Positions 56,066 through 64,000 of a stretch of DNA of 64,000 nt are shown here, one piece after another (positions within the stretch are counted from its first letter, which is position 1; each line of letters opens with the position of its first letter). The stretch is taken from positions 62,001-126,000 of the forward strand of contig JAHNUO010000014.1 of the NCBI GenBank assembly GCA_019787685.1, given 5' to 3'. The DNA is from Chiua virens. Taxonomy: Eukaryota; Basidiomycota; Agaricomycetes; Boletales; Boletaceae. The position numbers and the translations under genes were made by a program. The notes below the pieces were generated by a model. The model was not told the DNA's origin, did not search any database, and worked only from the letters and a program-made list of their open reading frames with translations.

Positions 56066-57646
56066 GTGGGCATACTCACCTTTCAGGGCCAAGTTTATGT
56101 TCTCCCCGATGCAGATCTTTGCCACACCATCATGGCCTGCTGTCATGAACTTGGTTTCTTTTGGTCATCCTGGATACCTGAAAACCCACCAACTGGTTGC
56201 CGCAGAGTTCTGGTGGCCTGGCCTCACCCACTTCATCTGAAAATATGTGGAAGGCTGTGCCCCTTGCCAACAAATGAAGGTTAACATGCACCCCACTGTC
56301 CCTCCATTCTCCCCCATTCCCTTGACTTGTACTTGCCCCTTTCAACAAGTCTCTGTCAACCTGATCACTGACCTTCCCCTCTCCGGGGGCTATGATTCTC
56401 TCATGGTCATGGTCAACCACAGCCTTATGAAGGGGGTAATTCTTTGCCCCATGCTGAAAATGGCTGACACCGCAGGTATTGCAAACCTTTTCTTCCACAA
56501 GGTTTACACGTGGTTCAGCCTTTATGACAAAATCATCTCTGATCGTGGACCACAATTTGTATCTTCCTTTGCCAAGGAACTCACACACCTTATTGGCTAT
56601 GAACTTGCCCGCTCCACTGCTTATCATCCCCAATTGGATGGTGAAATGGAACATGTCAACCAAGAGATCAAAACCTATCTCCAGATCTTCTGCCACAACA
56701 ACCCTTCATCCTGGTGCGACTTCTTACCTATAGCAGAATTCACACACAACCACCACCCCCACTCCATCACTGGGAAATCCCCATTCTTCCTCATGATGGG
56801 CTTTGAACCCTGTGCCCTCCCTTCCATCACCACCTCAACCAACCTACCTGCAGTGAAAAACACCTCAAGGCATTATCTGCAGCATGTGATGAAGCCCTTG
56901 CTGCCCACTCCCTCACCCAACAGGTGATGAAGTCTCACTCGTCCCGCAGCTTCAAGCCCTTTACCAAGGGAGACAAAGTCTGGCTTGAGGCTAGCAACCT
57001 CAAGCGAACCCTCACCTCACCCAAGTTTGCCCCCAAGTGAGAAGGACCTTTTGTTATCAAGGATGTCCTATCTCCACTCACCTATTGTCTCCGCCTTCCA
57101 TCCACCTGGCAAATCCACCCGGTCTTCCATGCTTCACTCTTATCACCCTATCGTGAAAATGACATGCATGGGAAGAATTTCCCCAAACCTCCACCCGATC
57201 TTGTTGGTGGAGAAGAAGAATATGAAATTGAGAAGATCTTATGCCACTGTGGACCTCCTAATCGCTGCTCCTTCCTGATCCAATGGAAGGGATACTCCAC
57301 TGAAGAGGACTTATGGAAACCTGAATCCAATTTGGGAAATGCCTCCAACGTCATCCTGGCCTATAAAAAGGTCCACCGAAAGCATTTCTTTTCCCAGTTC
57401 TCTTCTTCTCACACTGTCACCATCTGCCACATCCAAACTAAGTTCATCATGTCCTCAATGTCCTTTCCCACTCTGCTCAGCCATCTCTTCAATGTGCCCC
57501 AACTCTCTGTCTCAGAATCCACTGACTCCCCCACCTCCACATCCACTGTTGTTGCCTGCCTTCTTGACCACCTCATGATGTCAGTCTCCACCTCAACCAA
57601 GTCCTCTCTGACTCTGTCCCCTTCTTGTCTCCCATCCCTATCCTAG
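56066..57646 (+). pseudogene. Ty3/Gypsy (chromovirus) integrase with chromodomain
   Basis: Read over at least three frame changes and one TGA. Zinc-binding start: FQGQVYVLPDADLCHTIMAC then CHELGFF, and CAPCQQMKVNMHP. Core: VNLITDLPLSGGYDSLMVMV (first Asp), KIISDRGPQFVSSFAKELTH (second Asp), PQLDGEMEHVNQEIKTYL (Glu). Then FKPFTKGDKVWLEASNLK, SPKFAPK-TGA-EGPFVIKDV, IHPVFHASLLSPY and a chromodomain: EYEIEKILCHCGPPNRCSFL, IQWKGYSTEEDLWKPESN. Known: the chromodomain steers integration to modified histones. The family has Arg where the TGA stands. Reverse transcriptase and RNase H are missing; the sequence starts at the inverted LTR edge (56066). Confidence 0.85.
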
Positions 57647-58176
57647 CTGAAGCTAGCTGGGATTCGAACAGCACTGAGTCAATTTGGGGTCCTTCTCCTT
57701 TTACTGACCCTTCTTCATACCCTTCTGCTGTTATTAGGTAGATGTTCCCCTTCCCCAGGGGCGTCTGCCTATGTACGTTGAATGGTGTGGTCTGGACCAC
57801 CTTCTCAATAATGTTCAACACAGCCTTGGGATGAAGCACACTGGCCAATTGTGTCGGTACATCTAAGGTAACTGAAACTGAAGATTGATTAGTTGAGATT
57901 TACAAATTGGGAAAAAAAGGAAAGAGTAAGATGCATACCACATTCCCAAATAACTCCTGAGCATGAGAGTGCAATTTGGCAATCCACTGCCTCCTGATAA
58001 ACCTCTAAAAACAAAGTCTTGGAGGGCTCCCGTCCTGAAATCTTCTGGGACATTTGTCCCCACAAACAGTTGTTGATATCCAGGGCCAGAGAAGCCCAGA
58101 ATTTTGTATTGGCAGCCAACAGCTTGTGGTAAAGCAGAGGCTTGTAAGGGTGGTGAATCGAGATGAGAGGATGGGG
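57647..58176. other. Stretch after the integrase remnant, nothing assigned
   Basis: Minus-strand pieces such as LPQAVGCQYKILGFSGPGYQ and NCTLMLRSYLG (about 58120-57940) are gene-like but unrecognised; they could be the 3' exons of the unassigned minus-strand gene to the right. Confidence 0.3.
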
Positions 58177-59703
58177 CTAGTGTGGCGATTCTTCCATAAT
58201 CTCTGCAGCTGCAGAGGAAGGGGATCTCAATGATGATGTTGACATTGGGTCCATTATAGATGATGTAGACTTGTGGTCATCAAGAGATGCGATATCCACA
58301 AACCAACCTGTGCGCTCAACCTCAAGATTAATGAGATCGCTAAAGTCAGGCAATAGGGATGGAAAGGACAAAGTCGAGGGATAACCAGTTGTACTAGCTA
58401 ACTGAATGAGCCTCATGGCACTGGAGGGTGTGATAATAGGAGTCATTTGCTGGTGAGCATCTGTCATTTCTGCTAATGCAGTTTCAAAGGCTAAGGACTC
58501 GAAACTAGCTTGACAAGGTGGGGATTCAGTCATCGTATCATCTGTGGCTATCATAAGGAGCCAAAGAAATTGATCAATTAGAATCCGACTCCATGTGACA
58601 GTTGCAGCATGACCGAACCTACCACCATGGGCAGATTGGTCATTCAGAGGGGTCGCAACCTGCAAGTGGTGACCAATTGACCCCTTTGTATGGAACATTG
58701 GTCATTAGTGACAACTACTGTTTGGAAATCGTTGAGCCATTCATTGCACTAAACATTCCCATTGAATCCAAAGGTGTTACATGCATATTGATCTAAGGAC
58801 TTCTCGAGAAAAGGTAACCAGTAACAAAGCTAAGATAATAAATAGTACAGATGCACACTGCCACAGAGTGAAGGCCGGTGACGCATTCAAGTCTAATCTT
58901 AAGAGAGAGAAGTACATAGGAACCACAGTTAGAACAGCAGTGGTAACAAGAATACAAGAAATGTTCAAGTGATACAATGGAAAACTTCTCACTCTGCCAT
59001 GAAACCTAATAATTGTGATCATCATGCAAACTAGAAATTCCCAGCAATATGATATACACACTTGATAATCAAGAATCTTTCTTCCCATCCAACCTAAGAG
59101 CAGAAACTGCTGATAAGAAAGTGCCTTCAGGGTCATCCTTGGTCTTGGCGCCATAATACCGGTGACAATAAAGAGCGATTGTATCCCTTGTCAAATATTG
59201 GGAGGCCTCTTGTTCCACATCTTCAATCAGTCTTTGTATCTCAAGAAGCTCTTGAACAAGCTTCCTCTTCTTCTTGAGAGCATCATACCAGGCCCTGAGT
59301 CTCTGCTGTCAAAGAGTAACCCCTGTTGTCGAAATAAACTATATTAAATGAGTGGTAGCCATCAAGGGTACGAGATAATTGAACTCACTTTAGTTTGGTG
59401 TGCACATTTGACATTGATATGAAAAGCATCTTTGTCTGGTCGTTGAGTAGAGGCAGAATTAAAAAGGGGGAAGTGATGTGATGTGATGGCTGAGCTTGCC
59501 TGCAGCCCAGAGGCCTTCCCCTCAGTGAAGGACAGAGGAACTGGAACTTCCAAAAGAGTCGAGCGTTCAGACACAACATCGCCAGGAAGAACGATGACAA
59601 CGCCACAGTTGGAACGAGTTGACTGATAAGCACTTTCTTCAAGCATGTCAGTAGATCCTACTCGAACTGTGGAAAGTGGGTGCCAAGGTGTGATGCTACA
59701 TAT
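58177..59703 (-). pseudogene. Unassigned minus-strand gene or remnant
   Basis: Not recognised. The minus strand has a coherent exon from 59703 (SITPWHPLSTVRVGSTDMLE, NCGVVIVLPGDVVSERSTLL, DKDAFHINVKCAHQTK) ending at a GTGAGT donor (about 59393). It joins to QRLRAWYDALKKKRKLVQEL, LEIQRLIEDVEQEASQYLT, RDTIALYCHRYYGAKTKDDP and EGTFLSAVSALRLDGKK (59309 to about 59080), a short coiled coil. Further left, 58600-58177 reads FETALAEMTDAHQQMTPIIT and SLLPDFSDLINLEVERTGW. A palindromic repeat copy (58630-58693) lies between. Whether these form one gene is inference; the true start and end are unknown. Confidence 0.35.
58630..58693 (+). repeat. Dispersed short palindromic repeat, copy 3
   Basis: GGCAGATTGGTCATTCAGAG, GGGTCGCAACCTGCAAG, GACCAATTGACCCCTTTGTATGG-like end. 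Same order of landmarks as copies 1 and 2, with the core shifted by a few changes; the right GTGCTGCC end is missing. Confidence 0.65.
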
Positions 59704-59852
59704 CACAGACCTGTCAGTATGTGATACTTTAGCAGCACAGGATTACGAAATGCGGAGTTTTCTGTTACTTTCCTTTATGTAATTTTTTGACTTCACAAGC
59801 AATTGCTCACCTGACTGTGAAGTTCAGGCCTGACACCACAGCATGGTCTATG
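59704..59852. other. Short unassigned spacer
   Basis: Sequence between the unassigned minus-strand gene and the left long inverted repeat; nothing recognised. Confidence 0.4.
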
Positions 59853-59975
59853 GTGGAAAATCTGCACATTTAATAAATCACGAAAAAAAAATGGTCCACC
59901 GTGGGAAAAAAAATTTGACTGCCAAAAAATCTAGCCCACACCAAAATTTTGACCCACCACACTGACCACCACACC
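59853..59975 (+). repeat. Long inverted repeat, left arm
   Basis: TATGGTGGAAAATCTGCACA, TTTAATAAAT, AATCTAGCCCACACCAAAAT and GACCACCACACCGCTG match the reverse complement of 62352-62482. Weaker similarity continues inward for about 27 bp. The arms enclose 2.4 kb that includes Helitron copy A. Confidence 0.75.
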
Positions 59976-60220
59976 GCTGCTGGGTGCCAAGAGGATTGGC
60001 ACAACGTTTGGTGAAATGGCATGGGTCGTTTTTTACTTGACGGCAAGAATCCTCAGCTGTTCAGTGATGCTATGGGTCAGGGTTGTCAGAGCTTGATGTT
60101 CCAGGTCCTTGATCAAGGAACTGGCTTTCGACACACTGATGTCTTTATTAACGAAATCTGCAAAGGACTTGCACTCGATTTCCACCTGACAGATGTAGGC
60201 TTTGGTAGTACATAGTTATA
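59976..60220 (+). other. Sequence between the inverted-repeat arm and Helitron A
   Basis: A plus-strand frame (60021-60215) reads MGRFLLDGKNPQLFSDAMGQ, QVLDQGTGFRHTDVFINEIC and LALDFHLTDVGFGS. It is unrecognised and stops four bases before the Helitron end, so the insertion may have cut a gene. Confidence 0.3.
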
Positions 60221-62317
60221 TCTATTATATTAAGCACCGCAGCTTGCCAGGTGGCTTATGATTGGTCGCTCACAGTACTCTTTTCAGTGAGGAGCAATCG
60301 CTCATCGATCATCGACCCTCCTGTGGCATGCTCTCTTTCGCTGTCCCTCCTTGCTCTTCGTCGAGTCGCTCCCCTGCAATCGAAATGTTTGTTATGTGTT
60401 GCGCCGTTGCAACTGTCTTTTCCTCCTCTCTGTTGTTCTTCCATCGTCCGTCATCAGCACAGCGCCGCAATGGTCTCACACTCCTCTGCGTCGTTGGTCA
60501 ATCATGTGGAGCGCTGTTCTGTCAGGGGGTGTGGTGGCTCCTAGCTGCACTCCTGTGGCTCCCCGTCTTCTGCTGCATTTCATCATGCTCTTCTCCTAAA
60601 GTTCTTCCTTTGCATTGTCTTGTTCTCAGCTTTCCATCTTCTCTTCAATTCAGATGGCCTCCGTTTGTAGCATTCACAGAATCCTCGGCATTCACGGAGG
60701 GCGGGCCTATCAGTATGCTGTCGGAAAATCATTTTGGAAGCATGAAAGTTTCATTCCTTTGCCCTCCAGCACTGATCACGACGTCAAATTTTACACGTTT
60801 GAATGGGGCACTGTTGCCAGATGGCATTTACATAGGTGTCGGCCAGCGTCGTTGTAAAGGATACTGTTGGCGCAAACACGAATGTGGTGCTTCCTGTCAT
60901 GCAGGTGTTTGCAAATGAGGTGTGTTTCTCATGCAAAAAAGCAGTTCATTCTTCACCTCGGTTTTAAAAGGCTTTCGAGCCGCTGCCCCCTCTCGTGTTG
61001 GAGGACTCTGCTCCAATGCCACCTCCCATCTTTATCATTTCTGGCAGAGTGTGCTGCTCCATGCAAGCACATAGTAAAGATCACAGTCATGCATTCGACA
61101 TCGACATTGCACCGTTCGCTGCTGCTCCACAACAGCTCATTCGTCTTCACTGTCTTTTCCCCATTGACCATGTGAGGTTCACAAAGACCCCCCTGCCTGA
61201 TGGTGAGAAACAAGTTTTCATGCTTGGGCATCTCACCAGTTGCAGTGACGGTCGATTTCTCATTCAAGTGACTGACTTTTCGTTTGGCTCCTCTGCCAGT
61301 ACTGCCTTACCAAGTGATGATAAGCTGCCATCGCACAACCTCAGTTGCTTTGACTGGAAGGGAAAGTGGGCAGTCAAGCAGAAGAGGTCAGATGGTGCTG
61401 ATAATGATGATTCACAGTTATCGGGCACACAAGCGTCCACGTCTCAGCTACGCAGTGAAACAGCTTAAATTGAAGTGCTTCATGGTTTTCAGTTTTGTTC
61501 TTTTCATCTTTTTGGGCATCTGCCGACAACCCTCTGTTTTGATCCAATGTCATCATCTGCTTCTGTACCCCTATACTAATTGCCTGCTTCTCTGTTTGCA
61601 TTCCTGTCCCCACACAACATCTTGAGGCTGTCCCTGGCCCCTTTCATATGTGACTACTACTTTTTCTTGCTTTCTCAGCTGACTTCCAAGTCCCCAGACT
61701 ACCTCTTCAGCTCAGATGCCATTAAAGAAACTGATCAACCCCCCCCCCCCATCCACGCCAGAACACACTCCCAACTTTCTTGCTATGTTATCTCATCCCA
61801 GTGTGCCACCTCACCAACTCTCTCTCAAACCAAACATGGTGTGCTCGATTATGCACAGTCTTTCTGTCGACAAGGGCTTAGTTCACAATGCGCGGGTACG
61901 GATATGAACAGTCCACCGACACTTCATTGAAGTACAACTCCTCGATTCACCCATCACGCACTGCATTCCACGAATCACCTTCAATTTCACTCCCCCTTCT
62001 TCAGATTGGACTGTCACCCGTCACCAGTTCCCCTTGCGACCAGCTTATGCAACTATGTTCAACGGATGCCAGGGTTTGACTCTCAACAGAGCCGTACTCA
62101 ATCTCTGTGTCAAACCATTTGCTCATGGGCAACTGTACACTGCTCTGTCGAGAGTGCGCAAACGAGAAGATGTTCTCCTGCTATTTGCACCCTTGAATGA
62201 AACTAGATCTACAAATAACATAGTGTATCATCACCTCCTTCTATAATCTCCATGTATATATAATATAATTGAAGCCTGTACAATCACAATGATGCCCTCA
62301 TCTGAAGGCTATCCTTG
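60221..62317 (+). mobile_element. Helitron-like element, copy A
   Basis: The 5' end TCTATTATATTAAGCACC after an A, and the 3' end with the small hairpin AAGGCTATCCTT then G before a T, are both shared with copy B (62692-63493, minus). Insertion between A and T without duplication is the Helitron signature. The canonical CTRR terminus is not clear (CTTG here). Near the 3' end is a helicase C terminus (62030-62246). Between 60900 and 62000 it carries about 1.2 kb absent from copy B, including an open frame 60995-61468 (SGRVCCSMQAHSKDHSHAFD, RFLIQVTDFSFGSS) that may be a captured gene fragment. Confidence 0.6.
62010..62246 (+). pseudogene. Helitron/PIF1-type helicase, C-terminal motifs
   Basis: DWTVTRHQFPLRPAYATMFN, GCQGLTLNRAVLNLCVKPFA, HGQLYTALSRVRKREDVLLL and FAPLNETR. 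Known: the block FPLRPAYAMTINKxQGQTL followed by HGQLYVALSRV is the superfamily-1B helicase end (motifs V and VI) of fungal Helitron RepHel proteins. Here TMFNGCQGLTL replaces the usual INK-QGQTL, with the conserved Lys lost. Everything upstream, Rep domain included, is missing. Confidence 0.75.
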
Positions 62318-62351
62318 TTACATGTATGTATAGCCAAGGCCTATTGCAACC

Positions 62352-62482
62352 ACAGCGGTGTGGTGGTCAGCGTGGTGGGTCGAAATTTTGGTGTGGGCTA
62401 GATTTTTTGGTGTGCAATATTTTTTTCCTGCACGCGGTCCGTTTTTTTTTTCGCAATTTATTAAATGTGCAGATTTTCCACC
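62352..62482 (-). repeat. Long inverted repeat, right arm
   Basis: Inverted partner of 59853-59975, reading CCACAGCGGTGTGGTGGTCA to TGCAGATTTTCCACCATAA on the plus strand. It contains poly-A/T length differences from the left arm. Confidence 0.75.
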
Positions 62483-62691
62483 ATAACAGTCAAGTAGTTG
62501 GTACAACTTAGTGTATACAAATTTATCAACAAATTTCACCTGGGAAACAAACTGGATTGACAATAAACATTGAAAAACATTCTGAAAATATATTTGAATA
62601 TGATAGTGAAACTGAGGCTTCCAAAAGAGGATAAATAATAGTGCCATTTGGGCATGATAAGAGTACTTATTCTAACTGCTTTTACTAAATA

Positions 62692-63493
62692 CAAGGATAG
62701 CCTTCGGATGATGGCATCATAATTGCACTGGTATAAGTAGATACATGCAGACTATAGAAGGAGATGATGGTACACTACGTTAGTCGTAGATTTAGTTTCA
62801 TTTGAAGGTGCAAATAGTAGGAGAATGTCTTCTGGTTTGCATACTCTCGACAGAGCAGTGTACAGCTGCCCATGAGCAAATGGTTCGACGAGGAGGTCGA
62901 GTACAGCTCTGTCGAGAGTCAAACGCTGGCATCCGTTGAACGTATAGCCCCATCCCCTCCAACGTGTAAAATTCCACGTCGTGATTAGTGCCGGAGGGCA
63001 AAAAAATGAAACCTTCGTGCTTCCAAAATGTTTTTCCTTCAGAACACTAATAGGCCCACCCTCCCCAAATGCCGAGGATTCCGTGAAGGCTACAAACGGA
63101 GGCCATCTGAAGCGAAGAGAAGAAGGAAAGTGAGAAAAGACAACACAAAGGAAGAACTGTGGGAGGAGAGCGTGATGAAATGCAGCGGAAGACAGGGAGC
63201 CGCAGGGGCACAGCTGACAGAGCGACGCTCCACACGATCAACCGACGACGCAGAGGAGCGTGAGACCCTTGCGGTGCTGTGCCGACGACAGACCCGCACT
63301 GCACACTATGGAAGGACAACGGACCAGAGGGAAAGACAGTTGCAGCGACGCAACGAAGAGCAAGGAGGGATGGCGAAAGCGATGACCGATGACCGATCGC
63401 TCCTCGTCGAAAAGAGTGCGGCCGGCACCGCCACGACGCGTGGCTCGACCGATCATAAGCCACCCGGCAAGCTGCGGTGCTTAATATAATAGA
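62692..63493 (-). mobile_element. Helitron-like element, copy B (short)
   Basis: Minus-strand copy of the same element as 60221-62317, sharing the TCTATTATATTAAGCACC start after A at 63493 and the AAGGCTATCCTT hairpin end before T. About 1.2 kb is missing inside relative to copy A; the deletion joins the 5' part (CACTAATCACGACGTGGAAT region) directly to the helicase end GWGYTFNGCQRLTLDRAVLD, HGQLYTALSRVCKPEDILLL (62955-62765). Being shorter, it is a non-autonomous derivative. Confidence 0.6.
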
Positions 63494-63520
63494 TGAGCAT
63501 GAAACTTATTTTATAAACAG

Positions 63521-63727
63521 ATTCCGGATTACAGCTACATACCCCCTTTGTGCCTTCAGAAGGATGATGAGTTGAAGACGAAAGTCTCCTATTTATTGAA
63601 AGACCCCAAAATAGGGCGATGGGACCACAAGGCTCAATTAGAGTTGCTTGCACTCTCCCTTCTGCATCGCTTGATTGGAGGGAATTGCGAGGAAGCGGCA
63701 GACAATGTCGAAGACTTGCACATCTGA
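63521..63727 (+). CDS. 3' exon of an unrecognised gene
   Basis: After an intron-like acceptor (TTTTATAAACAG, 63509-63520) the frame reads IPDYSYIPPLCLQKDDELKT, KVSYLLKDPKIGRWDHKAQL, ELLALSLLHRLIGGNCEEAA and DNVEDLHI, with TGA at 63725-63727. It is 68 residues, acidic and helical. I do not recognise it. The upstream exon is not visible: Helitron copy B ends 27 bp before the acceptor, so it may have landed in the preceding intron. Confidence 0.4.
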   Translation: MPDYSYIPPLCLQKDDELKTKVSYLLKDPKIGRWDHKAQLELLALSLLHRLIGGNCEEAADNVEDLHI

Positions 63728-63738
63728 AGGGGGGCTAG

Positions 63739-64000
63739 TCACAGTGAAGGCCAGGTCACTGGCAGGACTGGTTCAGATTTCTCGTCAGGAGCAAAGCAAC
63801 ACCAACCATCAGCGACACAAGCACCGAACATTGCGTAGACGAAAGAGACAACAAAATGTTCACTCACTCCGACGACCCTATTGCCCTCGACCCCATCCAG
63901 GACCACTGCTCTCACGAGCACGTCCACCTTTTTGTGTCCTCTCGCCGAGGTACCCTGCCATCTTGGCGGCTTTGGGATGCATCAAAGACGGGTCACCAGC
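63739..64000 (-). other. Possible minus-strand gene at the window edge
   Basis: The minus strand reads HPKAAKMAGYLGERTQK from the right edge, then in another frame VDVLVRAVVLDGVEGNRVVG, followed by a good donor (GTGAGT at about 63870). It may be the interior of a gene that starts outside the window, with a frame change or missed splice. Not recognised. Confidence 0.25.

Overview
The window reads as a transposon-packed stretch of an Agaricomycete (Basidiomycota) nuclear genome. Evidence: spliced genes with introns of about 45-65 nt and GTATGT/GTAAGT-type donors, a KDZ transposase with its fungal companion gene, a PIF/Harbinger element with its SANT/Myb-like partner, a chromodomain Ty3/Gypsy element, Helitron helicase ends, and fungal host-gene remnants (CWH43-type, chitin-synthase myosin motor, MET17, SEC27, G-alpha). 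No RNA gene, CRISPR array or bacterial feature was found.

1-12.2 kb is a gene graveyard. Decayed pieces of unrelated host genes lie end to end: a CWH43/Frag1-like gene (-), a CobW P-loop fragment (+), a tyrosine recombinase (+), a chitin-synthase myosin motor (+) running straight into an alpha/beta-hydrolase (+), an unassigned gene (-), O-acetylhomoserine sulfhydrylase (+), a nearly whole basidiomycete integrase-core gene (-) and an internally deleted SEC27 (-). A short palindromic repeat is scattered through this part and recurs at 58.6 kb.

12.2-15.4 kb is an apparently intact PIF/Harbinger transposon: 103-bp terminal inverted repeats, a SANT/Myb-like gene and a convergent DDE transposase, all free of stops after splicing. 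17.8-23.2 kb is a Ty3/Gypsy tandem, LTR-gag-LTR-short internal-LTR. 24.2-29.2 kb encodes a very large basidiomycete-specific protein (Ulp1-like protease start, unrecognised centre, acidic tail) interrupted by TGA codons and frameshifts. It is followed by 2.3 kb of 150-bp satellite that carries a solo LTR.

32.2-45.4 kb is a nest. Outer arrays of AAAAGTGTAGT repeats (left) and their inverted form (right) enclose a 150-bp repeat array. That array is split by a 10.5-kb KDZ transposon flanked by an 8-bp duplication. Both subterminal regions of the KDZ element are crowded with variants of the palindrome TGATATATCA. Inside are a decayed KDZ transposase (-), itself next to an LTR, and a divergent companion gene (+).

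45.4-64 kb holds tandem duplications, a gag-like remnant with an LTR that cuts a G-alpha gene inside an intron, a possible SINE, inverted LTR copies around a gag remnant, an integrase-chromodomain fragment, an unassigned minus-strand gene, and two inverted Helitron-like copies, one nested between long inverted repeats. Repeat copies differ mainly at CpG sites and many in-frame stops are TGA, so CpG-targeted C-to-T change seems to have driven much of the decay.
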